A stretch of 64,000 bases of DNA, taken from contig NZ_QFFJ01000002.1 in NCBI RefSeq assembly GCF_003308995.1, positions 2,666,001-2,730,000 on the forward strand, written 5' to 3'. The DNA comes from Chitinophaga flava. GTDB lineage: Bacteria > Bacteroidota > Bacteroidia > Chitinophagales > Chitinophagaceae. Positions 35,660 through 45,139 of this stretch are shown here, one piece after another. The stretch's first letter is position 1. The number at the start of each line of letters is the position of its first letter. The notes under the pieces are model-generated. The model was not told the DNA's origin, ran no database searches, and was given only the letters and a program-made list of their open reading frames with translations. The translations under genes and the position numbers were made by a program.

Positions 35660-36706
35660 TTATCTGATAGTGTATGTTTTTCCGTCTGCCGCAAGGTGGT
35701 AACTGAATTTACCGACGAAACCCAGCATATCCAGTACTTCCGCAAGAGAAATGGTGGCGGGGAATGTACCACTCACCACATGTCCGGCGGTGCCGGCATT
35801 TTCAAAACGGAAGCTGACGCCGTACCTGCGTTCCAGCATAGCCGCCACTTTACCCATGGGCATATCGGCAAAAAGCAGGTCGCCGGCCTTCCACTGTTCT
35901 ATGCTGCTGATATCAGCTTTTCCCAGTATGGCTTTCCCGGTTGATGGCTGGTAGGTAATTTTGCGGCCAGGTGTTAACAGCGCGAGTTCTGTAGTGGTGG
36001 CGTTTTTCACGGCGCTGATGCTGACCTTACCTGTGGCTACGACTACTTCCTGTTCCTGTTCTGCATAGGAAGTTATCCTGAAAGAGGTCCCCAGCACGCG
36101 GGTGAGCATGGTGCCTGTCCGGATGAGGAAGGGATGGGATGCATCCTGCTTTACATCAAAAAATGCTTCTCCCTGTAAGGCAATGTCTCTGCCGGTTTCC
36201 GGGTAGGTAACGGGATAGGTGAGGGTACTGCCTGCTGCGAGGTATACCACGGTACTGTCGGGTAATAAATGTCGTTTAGGCGCCCCCGTAGGATTGACCA
36301 TCTTTATATATCGTATAGCCGTTGGGGTGGATATACGTTTTTTACTGAGCTGCCAGGCAGCGAGCCCCGATAGTAATATAAACCCGATACTGGCAGCAGC
36401 ATACCTGAAAGGTTTGATCCAGTAGGGCGAGCGTTTGTCCTTATGTGGAATGTACGGCTGCTGGCTGGTTTCCCAGGCAGCTATGCGCTGTTGCATTTCC
36501 TGTTGTTTTTGTTGTACATGTTCCAGCATAACCGGATTTTCTTCCGGAGGATGCTGCCAGGTAGTGGTTTCCTGCTGTTGCATAAGCTTATCCAGCAATG
36601 CCTGGCCGTCTGCCGTTTCCAGTAGTTTGGCTACCTGTTGCAGCTCCTGTGTGGTACACCGACCATCGAGGAACTTTTGCAACAGGTCGTTGGTTGCTTC
36701 TTCCAT
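35660..36706 (-). CDS. FecR-family anti-sigma factor
   Basis: This 348-residue inner-membrane regulator has a cytoplasmic N-terminal part (1-90), one membrane helix (about 94-112, YAAASIGFILLSGLAAWQL), a periplasmic FecR domain (about 130-240, RHLLPDSTVVYLAAGSTLTYP) and a C-terminal STN-like domain (about 270-348, FADMPMGKVAAMLERRYG). It should hold the ECF sigma factor inactive until the receptor's STN domain signals substrate binding. It lies between the sigma and receptor genes on the same strand, which supports a single signalling cascade. Confidence 0.93.
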   Translation of the reverse strand: MEEATNDLLQKFLDGRCTTQELQQVAKLLETADGQALLDKLMQQQETTTWQHPPEENPVMLEHVQQKQQEMQQRIAAWETSQQPYIPHKDKRSPYWIKPFRYAAASIGFILLSGLAAWQLSKKRISTPTAIRYIKMVNPTGAPKRHLLPDSTVVYLAAGSTLTYPVTYPETGRDIALQGEAFFDVKQDASHPFLIRTGTMLTRVLGTSFRITSYAEQEQEVVVATGKVSISAVKNATTTELALLTPGRKITYQPSTGKAILGKADISSIEQWKAGDLLFADMPMGKVAAMLERRYGVSFRFENAGTAGHVVSGTFPATISLAEVLDMLGFVGKFSYHLAADGKTYTIR

Positions 36707-36940
36707 GTTATTATAATTTATGTTGACGGGAAGCCGGAATACTGGCGGGTCTTACGGTTTCCTGAAGCCTTGTGTTTATTTGTTGGGAGAAGATTCTATA
36801 CATCCCTCTGTATTCATAGACGAGAAAATAAAACAGGTACCACCTATGGGATGGAAATATTTTTTTAAGAAGTAATATATAGGCATGAAGAGGCAACCCT
36901 GCTATGGGCTGGGAGAACAGAAAAAAATCGAAACAGTTGG

Positions 36941-37543
36941 TTATAAATAAGAGGAGGAAAAATCGCTGAGTAGTAAAAGAGGGATAATAGCGGAAGGAAC
37001 CTTTTCATGCAGGTTTTTACGCAGACTGTTCAGCGCAGCCACCATATAGTTTTCCACGGTGTTTACCGAAAGGTTCATCCGCCGGGCAATTTCAGGATAG
37101 GTCAGGTTTTCTTCGCGGCTCAGCATAAATACCTGCCGCCGCTGCGGACTTAACTTATTCAGGACTTCGCGGTAGGTATGTTCGGCTTCTTCCAACAAAA
37201 GCCCGTAGTCAGAAGATCTATCCAGCTGTATATTTTCTGCTATTTCATCCAGGCCGGTCATCACCGGCAGATTGCGGCGCATTTCAGTGATAACGCGGTT
37301 CCGGATGGAGCGGAACAGATAGCTGGAAAAGCTGCTGATAATATGGATTTCTTCCCGTTTTACCCAGAGATGAAACAATTGATCCATGCACAGCTCCTCG
37401 GCTCTCATAGCATCCTGGACATAACGGCGTGCAAGATGGTACATGCGGGGATAATACCTGCTGAATATCTCATTATAAGCCTGCATGTCATCTTTTCGAC
37501 AACAATCCCACAACTCCCTGTCAGACGCTTGTTTATAATCCAT
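36941..37543 (-). CDS. ECF sigma-70 factor
   Basis: This 200-residue sigma factor has region 2 (about 20-90, FSRYYPRMYHLARRYVQD then YLFRSIRNRVITEMRR) and region 4 (about 130-180, LSPQRRQVFMLSREENLTYPEIARRMNLS with VENYMV). The ATG at 37543 is preferred; an upstream TTG would add three residues. It is the first gene of the sigma - FecR - receptor - lipoprotein series and probably activates those genes when the receptor is engaged. The 234-base gap to fecR holds no recognisable gene. Confidence 0.93.
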   Translation of the reverse strand: MDYKQASDRELWDCCRKDDMQAYNEIFSRYYPRMYHLARRYVQDAMRAEELCMDQLFHLWVKREEIHIISSFSSYLFRSIRNRVITEMRRNLPVMTGLDEIAENIQLDRSSDYGLLLEEAEHTYREVLNKLSPQRRQVFMLSREENLTYPEIARRMNLSVNTVENYMVAALNSLRKNLHEKVPSAIIPLLLLSDFSSSYL

Positions 37544-37622
37544 CAGAAACAAAAAATGACCGCTGCAAAATTGCCTGTTTAAATATTACCGGTATATTAA
37601 GTTTTTGTAACCAGTATTTTTG

Positions 37623-38541
37623 TCACCTCTCTTTTCTGAAAACAAATACCGCCACCGCGCCTGCAATAAGTGCACACATGCCATATAGCTCAAAGGCTTT
37701 TTCCAGCCCGATGTTGACGATCAGGCTCAATACCAGACTGCCAAGTCCATATCCAAGGAACAGGAAAAAGGCAAAGAGCCCTGTTGCAGCGCCCTTGTTA
37801 GTACTATAAGTAGTAATGATCGCTGCAAACAACGGATGCGAAAGATCAAAGCCGAGTGATAAAAGAGTAACCAGCAAACACGAAGCTGCCAGGCTGAATT
37901 GCTGACTAAGCAGCAGTACCGCTAACGACCCAACGAAAATGCCCAGCGGTATGATCCTGCTCCTGCCATAGCGGTCAGCCAGCTTCCCCAGAAAAGGCCC
38001 CAGCAATAACCCGGGAATACCATAACCGAATAAAGCCAGGCCGATCTGCATTTCATTCAATCCATAGTTTTTATAGAAAAAATATCCTAACCATGCGAAG
38101 ACCCCGCTGTGAAACATTCCGTTGAACATTACATAACTATAACCCCACCTGGCCCGTTTCTGTGAGAGGATGGTGCGGAAGGATGCCAGGATATTCTTCG
38201 GACTGGTTGATGTTATCAGCAATTGTAGTGGCTAGCGTCAGAATGGTAAACAACAGCAGGGATAAAATGATGACCTTAAATCTTCCCAGCCTGTCACTCA
38301 GGGGACCATAAAATAGTGTGAAAAGGCCATAGCCCAGCAGGTATGATGGTTCTATAAAACTCACATGCCTGACCGTTGTCTTGAAATATTCTGATAGCAC
38401 GGGCAACAAAGGGGCTACCATCAATCCCTGAAAAAATATGACAAAAGTAGCCAGTGAAATAACCAATACGGGCAACTTGTAGGCTTTGCCTGGTGCGCTG
38501 TTCTCCACCCTGGTAGCTGTCATTTCCTTACTCAGTTCCAT
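37623..38541 (-). pseudogene. MFS transporter, frameshifted with internal deletion
   Basis: Two overlapping frames encode the ends of one major facilitator transporter. The first (38541-38137) gives an N-terminus with three membrane helices and the loop motif GPLSDRLGRFK, then runs into out-of-frame sequence. The second (38222-37623) starts in the central loop (LLITSTSPKNILASF) and gives the last six helices, with GKLADRYGRSRI. Helices 4-6 are missing altogether, so the damage is a deletion that also shifts the frame, at about 38200-38240. A product of about nine helices in two pieces is unlikely to transport. It follows the acetyltransferase gene by 18 bases and may once have been in its operon. 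Confidence 0.85.
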
Positions 38542-38559
38542 TTGAATTCCGTTGGGTGG

Positions 38560-39084
38560 TTAATGCACTGATAATTTTTCTGAGATCAAACATACGGAGG
38601 CCAATGGTAATTCATCAAGCTGACCGGTTGCCTGTTGCCTGGTGAATCCCTTGTTTTCAAAAAGTTCAATCAGGGGATTATCAGCATATTCAGTTATCCA
38701 TACACTTTCATATGGTTTGCAGACAGTGAGGCATTTCTCAAGCAGGGCATCTTTGACAGCAGGCGCCGGATATTTTTTTAGCACACCGAAATCCACGATG
38801 CGGGCAGCCCGCTTACCTTCCAGGGCCTCTGGCCGTTTACCCTTAGAAGTGATACATGCATATCCTGCAGGCTGGTCATCAACATAAACTATCAGCCACT
38901 GGTTAGATATATTGTTCACTTCAGCAACCAGGGCCCGTTCATTAAAATTTTTGAAGATGTAGTTGTCTAATGTTTTTTGTTCGAGGAGGGTTGAATACTT
39001 CTCTATGGCCAGTTCTTTTGTCAGCATCAAAAGCGCTTCCATTCCCTGTTTCGTAACTACTGTAAATTTCGTGATGATGTTCAT
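38560..39084 (-). CDS. GNAT-family N-acetyltransferase
   Basis: This 174-residue protein has the layout of a GNAT acetyltransferase: an N-terminal helix pair, a central strand (WLIVYVDDQPAGYACI), a variable acetyl-CoA region (ARIVDFGVLKKYP) and a C-terminal ENKGFTRQ segment. The substrate is unknown. Upstream there is a possible binding site for the neighbouring MocR regulator, so the gene may belong to its regulon. The next gene on the same strand is the broken transporter. Confidence 0.75.
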   Translation of the reverse strand: MNIITKFTVVTKQGMEALLMLTKELAIEKYSTLLEQKTLDNYIFKNFNERALVAEVNNISNQWLIVYVDDQPAGYACITSKGKRPEALEGKRAARIVDFGVLKKYPAPAVKDALLEKCLTVCKPYESVWITEYADNPLIELFENKGFTRQQATGQLDELPLASVCLISEKLSVH

Positions 39085-39133
39085 ATCCTGTCGTAATTAT
39101 ACAGGCAAATCTATCACGCTTCCCCGAATCATA

Positions 39134-39168
39134 CACTGTACACAATTTGAAATTATAAGCAGTACAGA
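39134..39168 (-). promoter_or_regulatory. Possible MocR operator upstream of acetyltransferase gene
   Basis: On the minus strand TCTGTACTG (39168-39160) is identical to the two repeats in front of dxs. A second, inverted CTGTAC core lies at 39136-39141. The site is in the 86-base gap between the MocR gene and the acetyltransferase gene. Confidence 0.45.
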
Positions 39169-39170
39169 TG

Positions 39171-40577
39171 TTAGCGCGCCCGCTGTCCGGCCAGTCGGAT
39201 GGCCTCTATCCTTTTGGGAGAAAATTTATCCGCAAAGACTATCCTGAAATGTTTGTCGAAGGCTCCTGAAAACGAGAAGGTGTAACCTGGTGTAAACCTT
39301 ACCCCGATTTTTTCGCATTGATCATAGAAATGAGCCATATCCGTATCATCCGGCATCTTCACCCAGATATTGTATCCACCCGAAGGTTTGAGGATAGCAG
39401 TCTTTTCCGGAAAATGGGCGGACAACAAATTAATGGCGAAGTGCGCATTTTTTGCCAGTTGCATTCTGAATGAACGGAGATGCCGGTCATAACTGTTGCC
39501 GGCCAACAGGCGGTTGACAGTTTCCTGGTACAATGGAGAGACGGTACTACCCAATGCAAACTTGATCTGCTCTGCACGTTGCATAAATTTCCCCGCTGCC
39601 AGCCACCCAACCCTTATGCCTGGCGCCAGTGTTTTCGCATAAGACGAGTAAGATAACACCAGCCCGCTGTCATCAAATCTTTTTATGATGGAAGGCCGGT
39701 GGCCATGGAAATTCAGGTCGCCATAAACATCATTCTCGATAAGCGCAACATTATATTGATGTGCAACTGAGAGTAGTGCCAGCTTTTGTTCATCGGTCAG
39801 TAGTATCCCGGTAGGATTGTGGAAGTTGGGCGTTACGATGACGGCTTTAATAGTATTGTTGCGGCAGGCCTTTCTCAAAAAGTCAACATCAAATCCGGTG
39901 TATGGGTCAACCGGAACTTCGATAACTCTGAGATGGAGTACCCTTATAACTTCCAGTACGGAAAATACACAAGGGCTCTCAACAGCTATCACGTCGCCTG
40001 CATTGCATACAGCGGCTAAAGCGATGTGTAGTGCCTGTAAGGCGCCATCAGTAATAAGTAGTTCGTCGGGATTGATAATGGTTTGATGAACAGCCGCTTT
40101 TTTTAGGATATTCTCCTTTAATTCCGCTGATCCATTGGAAGGGTAGTAGCGTAGCAAAGCGGCGCCCTGCTCCCTGATTACCTGTTGCATGGTACGGAGC
40201 AGTAATTTTTGAGGTATTAACAGGTCGCCTGGAGCCGCTACATTAAATTCTGAGAATTTACGGCCTGCTTTCAGCGAGGTCGTAAGTCCAAGATGATGTT
40301 TGAAAATGGCGTCCCTTGCTACCGGCCGATGTTGGGCCTTCTTCAGCTGATTCGATAAGTCTGGTCTGTTACTGACATAATAGCCGGATTTGGGTACGCT
40401 CTCCACCAATCCGCTGGCAACCAGATACTCATATCCATGCTGTATAGTGCTGATGCTTGTTTGATATTGTTCCTTCAGGTCACGGACAGACGGTAATTTA
40501 TGTCCGGGTTTGAAAACGCCCTCACGTATGTTTTTTTCAATGGCGTTGGTAAAGGCTTCAAATTTATACACCTTCAT
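39171..40577 (-). CDS. MocR/PdxR-type regulator (GntR helix-turn-helix fused to aminotransferase)
   Basis: This 468-residue regulator has an N-terminal GntR winged helix (about 1-75, GHKLPSVRDLKEQYQTSISTI) joined to a class I/II aminotransferase-like domain. The pyridoxal phosphate lysine is Lys315 in SYAKTLAPGIRVGWL, with NPTG and YGD motifs also visible. MocR proteins sense pyridoxal phosphate or amino compounds and often control vitamin B6 genes. It is divergent from dxs across 79 bases that contain two direct repeats, as expected for this family. DXP, the product of dxs, is a precursor of pyridoxal phosphate and thiamine, which makes B6-linked control plausible (inference). Confidence 0.9.
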   Translation of the reverse strand: MKVYKFEAFTNAIEKNIREGVFKPGHKLPSVRDLKEQYQTSISTIQHGYEYLVASGLVESVPKSGYYVSNRPDLSNQLKKAQHRPVARDAIFKHHLGLTTSLKAGRKFSEFNVAAPGDLLIPQKLLLRTMQQVIREQGAALLRYYPSNGSAELKENILKKAAVHQTIINPDELLITDGALQALHIALAAVCNAGDVIAVESPCVFSVLEVIRVLHLRVIEVPVDPYTGFDVDFLRKACRNNTIKAVIVTPNFHNPTGILLTDEQKLALLSVAHQYNVALIENDVYGDLNFHGHRPSIIKRFDDSGLVLSYSSYAKTLAPGIRVGWLAAGKFMQRAEQIKFALGSTVSPLYQETVNRLLAGNSYDRHLRSFRMQLAKNAHFAINLLSAHFPEKTAILKPSGGYNIWVKMPDDTDMAHFYDQCEKIGVRFTPGYTFSFSGAFDKHFRIVFADKFSPKRIEAIRLAGQRAR

Positions 40578-40578
40578 A

Positions 40579-40640
40579 TCTGTACTGGTAATTTATACAT
40601 ATTCTGTGTCTGTACTGTAAATGTAAGCGATTTAAATTTG
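40579..40640 (+). promoter_or_regulatory. Direct-repeat operator and promoter of dxs
   Basis: TCTGTACTG occurs at 40579-40587 and 40609-40617, exactly 30 bases apart (about three helical turns), each followed within a base by TAA. A Bacteroidota -7 element TAAATTTG is at 40633-40640, and the second repeat falls where the -33 box would be. Regulator binding there should affect transcription of dxs and, divergently, of the MocR gene. Confidence 0.6.
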
Positions 40641-40656
40641 TAGGAAAGAAAGCTGA

Positions 40657-42552
40657 ATGCCCGGAAATTATAATATTGATACACCAGATGATCTGCGAAA
40701 CCTCCCCATTTCTTCTCTGGATGGCCTTTGTGAGGAACTGCGGTCTTATTTAATCGATCATGTTGCCTCGAGCGGAGGTCATTTCAGTTCCAGTCTCGGG
40801 GTTGTGGAACTTACGGTTGCGCTGCATTACGTATTTAATACGCCTGAAGACAAACTTGTCTGGGATGTAGGTCACCAGGCGTATCCACATAAATTATTGA
40901 CGGGAAGGAGGAGCCGGTTTTATTCCAACAGGTTACTGGGCGGGATCAGTGGCTTCCCAAGCAGGGAGGAGAGCGAATTCGATGCCTTTGGAACCGGCCA
41001 TTCTTCTACTTCGATTTCGGCGATACTGGGCATGGCCTGCGCTGCCAAATACAGAGGTGAAAATACACGCCAGCATATCGCGGTAATCGGTGATGGTGCC
41101 ATGACGGCAGGGCAGGCCTTTGAGGCATTAAATAATGCCGGTTATGAACAGCCCAACATGCTGGTGATACTGAACGACAATAATATGTCGATCGACGCCA
41201 ATACCGGTGCTTTACAGCACTATCTCACGGAACTCACTACCGGCAAACATTACAATGCATTAAAGTTGCATATTAAGAAGTTGTTGTCACATCCCGGGCA
41301 ACCAGATAAGTGGCCTGTAGATGTGGTACGGAAGCTCCAGAAAACCGTGAAAGGTGGGCTGTTGCGCTATAGCAACCTTTTCGAAGCGCTGAACATCCGG
41401 TATTTTGGTCCTGTCGACGGACATGATCTTAAAAAGCTGATCCATGTATTGGAAAAACTGAAGCATATACCCGGGCCTAAATTATTACATTGTGTAACAA
41501 CCAAAGGGAAAGGTTTTGCACCGGCTATGACCGATAAGGAGAAATGGCATGCGCCAAAAAAATTCGACAAACTTACAGGCGCAACGCTGGATGCGGAAAC
41601 AACTGCAAATAAGGCTGTCACTTTCCAGGCTGTATTCGGTGATACCTTAATTGAACTGGCAAAAAGAAACCCGGGGATTATGGCGGTAACCCCTGCAATG
41701 TTGTCGGGAAGTGCGCTAACCAAAATGAAGAAGGAAATGCCTGAACGTGTTTTTGACGTAGGTATCACCGAACAACATGCAGTTACTTTTTCGGCCGGCC
41801 TTGCCGCTGATGGAATGACACCTTTTTGCACCATATACTCCACTTTTTTACAGCGTGCCTATGATCAGGTCATCCACGACGTAGCGCTGCAAAAGCTGGA
41901 CGTCATATTGTGTATTGACCGGGCGGGTGTTGTAGGTCCGGATGGACCCACACATCACGGTGCATTTGATATTTCCTTTCTGAGATGTGTGCCTGACATC
42001 ATTGGTGCATCACCCATGGACCTGGAAGATTTCAGAAATCTTCTCTTTACAGCACAGGCCAGCAAGGGGAACGGGCCATTTGCTATTCGCTATCCCAGGG
42101 GAGCCGGAGTGTCAGCGCCAGCATCCTCCGGTTTCAGAAAACTGAAAATAGGAAAAGGCAGAAAGATCAGGTCCGGAAAGGATATCGCCATTCTTTCCCT
42201 TGGCCCGGTAGGACAATACGTAAAAGAAGCCTGTGAGGAACTGAAGGAGCATCAACTGAACGTAGCCCACTATGATCTCCGGTTCTTTAAGCCACTTGAT
42301 GAGACGTTATTACATGAGGTATGCCGCCAGTTTTCCAGCGTGATCACTATCGAAGATGGTTGCATTTCCGGAGGTGTAGGGAGTGCTGTGATAGAGTTTA
42401 TAGCGGAACAGGGCTACCATGTTATCGTAAAACGACTGGGGCTGCCAGATACGTTCGCTGTACAGGGTACCCAGCAAGAACTTCATGAATTATATGGGTA
42501 TGATAAAAAAGCAATCGTCAGGCTGGTCAGACGGCTTGCTGTGCTGGTGTGA
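40657..42552 (+). CDS. dxs: 1-deoxy-D-xylulose-5-phosphate synthase
   Basis: This full-length 631-residue thiamine-diphosphate enzyme joins pyruvate and glyceraldehyde 3-phosphate to make DXP, the entry point of the MEP isoprenoid pathway and a precursor of thiamine and vitamin B6. Visible family motifs are WDVGHQAYPHKLLTGR, the cofactor motif GDGAMTAGQAFEALN...LNDNNMSI, YFGPVDGHD, the catalytic-glutamate region DVGITEQHAVTF and DRAGVVGPDGPTHHG. Nothing essential seems missing. It is transcribed away from a MocR-type regulator, which is unusual for a housekeeping copy, so this may be a regulated or second copy. Confidence 0.95.
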   Translation: MPGNYNIDTPDDLRNLPISSLDGLCEELRSYLIDHVASSGGHFSSSLGVVELTVALHYVFNTPEDKLVWDVGHQAYPHKLLTGRRSRFYSNRLLGGISGFPSREESEFDAFGTGHSSTSISAILGMACAAKYRGENTRQHIAVIGDGAMTAGQAFEALNNAGYEQPNMLVILNDNNMSIDANTGALQHYLTELTTGKHYNALKLHIKKLLSHPGQPDKWPVDVVRKLQKTVKGGLLRYSNLFEALNIRYFGPVDGHDLKKLIHVLEKLKHIPGPKLLHCVTTKGKGFAPAMTDKEKWHAPKKFDKLTGATLDAETTANKAVTFQAVFGDTLIELAKRNPGIMAVTPAMLSGSALTKMKKEMPERVFDVGITEQHAVTFSAGLAADGMTPFCTIYSTFLQRAYDQVIHDVALQKLDVILCIDRAGVVGPDGPTHHGAFDISFLRCVPDIIGASPMDLEDFRNLLFTAQASKGNGPFAIRYPRGAGVSAPASSGFRKLKIGKGRKIRSGKDIAILSLGPVGQYVKEACEELKEHQLNVAHYDLRFFKPLDETLLHEVCRQFSSVITIEDGCISGGVGSAVIEFIAEQGYHVIVKRLGLPDTFAVQGTQQELHELYGYDKKAIVRLVRRLAVLV

Positions 42553-42649
42553 AATGTTTGCTGGTTACCGCTACACAGTTTGAACCGATGGGTTTTTTGC
42601 GTTCGTTGTCCTGGTCAATATTTCCAATTGTCTTTCTTATTAATGGAAG

Positions 42650-43456
42650 TTATTGATTATACACCGCTTTGATGGAATACAGCAGTGGAATTTTATTCTG
42701 CATAGATGCTATTTGATAGGAATCCGGTCCTGTTTTTACCATGTTACTGAAACATTCATAAGGAGAATCTGTATGTTCATTAAAAAAGCTGATGGTCAGA
42801 CCCGCTTTGATTAATGCATTCAGAATCTCACTGAGACTATGATTCCATCCGTATTCCTTATCCTTAAGATCTGCTTCCCTGTCGGCATATGTACCAGACT
42901 TTTCTTCTTCTATGGGCTCACCGGTATTAAAATATGAATATTTGATATAAGAAAATTCATCATCAAACATCCATAGTATGGGGTGAAAATCGACCATATA
43001 AAAAACGCCTCCGGGCTTAAGTCGTTCTACTATTACTGCGGCCCATTTGTCTAAGTCAGGTAACCAGCCGATCGTTCCATAGGAGGTAAATACAATGTCA
43101 AATTTGTCTGTAATATGCAAACCGGCATCATAGACATTACTACAAACAAACTGGCTGTTTGCCTCAAGTTCCAATGCGAGGTTTTTTGCTGCCGTTATCG
43201 CTTTGTCGGAGAAGTCAAGGCCGGTGGTAATAGCTCCCAGTCTGGCCCATGAGATGGTATCCATTCCAAAATGACATTGCAGGTGAAGGAGTTTTTTGCC
43301 TGATACATCTCCCAGTTCACGGATTTCTATCGGGTTTAAAGAGGTGCTTCCGGCTTTGAATTTGTCCAGATTATAAAATGCTGATTTCATGTGGACTTCT
43401 GTCTTATTGTTCCACAGTTCTTTGTTTACAGAAAAATAGGTGTTTGGGTCAGTCAC
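42650..43456 (-). CDS. Class I SAM-dependent methyltransferase
   Basis: This 268-residue protein has motif I LLHLQCHFGMDT at about residues 56-67, then LGAITTGLDFSDKAI, and motif IV FDIVFTSYGTIGWL, typical of small-molecule SAM methyltransferases. The substrate is unknown. It is convergent with dxs and shows no clear functional link to its neighbours. Confidence 0.88.
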   Translation of the reverse strand: MTDPNTYFSVNKELWNNKTEVHMKSAFYNLDKFKAGSTSLNPIEIRELGDVSGKKLLHLQCHFGMDTISWARLGAITTGLDFSDKAITAAKNLALELEANSQFVCSNVYDAGLHITDKFDIVFTSYGTIGWLPDLDKWAAVIVERLKPGGVFYMVDFHPILWMFDDEFSYIKYSYFNTGEPIEEEKSGTYADREADLKDKEYGWNHSLSEILNALIKAGLTISFFNEHTDSPYECFSNMVKTGPDSYQIASMQNKIPLLYSIKAVYNQ

Positions 43457-43587
43457 GTGTCCGAGTTTAATTTTACAGAAATTAACAATATGAAGGATGC
43501 CTCCCTCTATGGATAAAGCCTTGCTATTATTGAACGGAACGAATATAAAGCAGAAAAATGGACTAAAATAATCCGGTCATAAAATAA

Positions 43588-43620
43588 GGCCGGCCTTCCT
43601 GCGAAGGCCGGCCCTTTTTT
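43588..43620. terminator. GC-rich hairpin downstream of the SusD gene
   Basis: A perfect 10-base stem (GGCCGGCCTT at 43588-43597 with its complement at 43604-43613) has a 6-base loop and is followed by CTTTTTT on the plus strand and TTATTTTAT on the minus strand. It probably ends the SusC/SusD transcript and blocks read-through the other way. Confidence 0.8.
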
Positions 43621-43649
43621 ATGACCGTCTCTATATTCTCAATGATATA

Positions 43650-45128
43650 TTAATAAAGATCCCAGAAATGTTTTGCGGCTTTGCTGTCTTTCCCGCCGAT
43701 AGCCTGGACAGCTTTTTCGTAGTTGCTTTTATTCAGCTGTTGTTCATCTACGGGATATGTCATGCGGGTGGGTACTACGGTTACGTCACGGTCGAGTGAG
43801 CCGTCAACGGGGGCTACGAACAGGTCCTGTCCATTAGGTTTTTTGATGTCGAGCCGCAGTCTTTCAAACCAGCCTTCCAGTCCCTGCATGTACATGGCAA
43901 GCCACTTTTGTGTGCCGATTACATTCTTCCACTGGCCGCCATTGTAAGGTACGCCGGCGATGTAAGGATCAATGCCGGCGTTGGGAACGCCGCGGTCTTC
44001 CATGGAAGCCCTGATCCCTTTTTTGTAGTGCTCTTCGGCAGAGCCGCTAATGATGTTTCTCTCTATAGCTTCAGCAAGGATAAATTCCACTTCGGCATAG
44101 TCCATATAAACGCCGGGGGCTTTGGCGTCCAGCACGGCGCTGCCGGGTAATGAGATGGCGCTGTTGGGGATCATTTCTCCGTTCTGTTGGTTTAATCCGT
44201 AGGGTTTGCCAATATACCTGCCATTGTCTTTTGCAGGTGCTGCATAAATGGGCAGTCGGGGATCATTGATATCGAGCATGTAGTCTACTATTGTTTTGCA
44301 CATGCAGAAATCGATACGTGATTTATAGGATTCATTCAGTGTATTATTGTTCGGGGGAGCTTCCACATATCTGAATATGGCATTGTCTGCATTGGAAGTA
44401 AACACCCCGGAGTTTACGGCATCGTTGATCGCCTGGTTGACGAGTGTTTGCATAGAAGGAACATCACTAACCCTGATCGCTATACGAAGCCGGAGAGAAT
44501 TGGCAAAACGTTTCCATTTATTGACATCCCCTTTATAGATAATATCTGTTTGGGTAGGGAATGATCCTTTGGAAGGGTCCAGTTTGGCCACCTGTTCTCC
44601 CAGTACTTTCAGGAGATCGGTGTAGATGGTAATGGCCCTATCGTATGGGCTGTTGGGCTGGTCAAGGCCGCCCTGTGAGAATTTGTATGGAATGTCTTCA
44701 TATACATCCACCAGCATATGATAGGTCCATGCTTTCATGATTTCAGCGATGGCTATCTGATTGGGAGAATAATCGAATGGTTTTTCTGTATTGATCTTAA
44801 TGATTTCGTTAAGATCTTTTATGGAGCCGGCATACATAATGTTCCAGAATTCAGTGTTCCGGTTTTCACGGATCTGGTAGCGGCTTTCATTGGAGTAAGT
44901 GGTGGCAGACCAGTACTGGGCGTAATGCATACCGGTACGTCCGTTGTTCCATTCGTTCCAGATGTTATCTATGGCTTTTTTCTCGGCAGAAACCAGCAGG
45001 TAGCCCGGATCGGTAGTCTTAGGATTATTCGGGTCCTGGTTGATCTCATCAAACTTTTTAGTACAGCCTGTTAACAGGAGTATCAGTATCGAAGCGAAAC
45101 AGAGTTCTTTAAATACTGTTTTTTTCAT
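43650..45128 (-). CDS. SusD/RagB-family nutrient-binding lipoprotein
   Basis: This 492-residue lipoprotein (lipobox LLTGC, Cys22) is of the SusD-like class, with FDEINQDPNNP near the mature N-terminus, AWTYHMLVDVYEDIPY and the C-terminal YPVDEQQLNKSNYEKA. SusD proteins sit over a SusC barrel and capture the nutrient. The gene lies 11 bases downstream of the SusC gene. No glycosidase or peptidase gene is adjacent, so the substrate cannot be guessed. Confidence 0.93.
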   Translation of the reverse strand: MKKTVFKELCFASILILLLTGCTKKFDEINQDPNNPKTTDPGYLLVSAEKKAIDNIWNEWNNGRTGMHYAQYWSATTYSNESRYQIRENRNTEFWNIMYAGSIKDLNEIIKINTEKPFDYSPNQIAIAEIMKAWTYHMLVDVYEDIPYKFSQGGLDQPNSPYDRAITIYTDLLKVLGEQVAKLDPSKGSFPTQTDIIYKGDVNKWKRFANSLRLRIAIRVSDVPSMQTLVNQAINDAVNSGVFTSNADNAIFRYVEAPPNNNTLNESYKSRIDFCMCKTIVDYMLDINDPRLPIYAAPAKDNGRYIGKPYGLNQQNGEMIPNSAISLPGSAVLDAKAPGVYMDYAEVEFILAEAIERNIISGSAEEHYKKGIRASMEDRGVPNAGIDPYIAGVPYNGGQWKNVIGTQKWLAMYMQGLEGWFERLRLDIKKPNGQDLFVAPVDGSLDRDVTVVPTRMTYPVDEQQLNKSNYEKAVQAIGGKDSKAAKHFWDLY

Positions 45129-45139
45129 AGCGTAATTTT

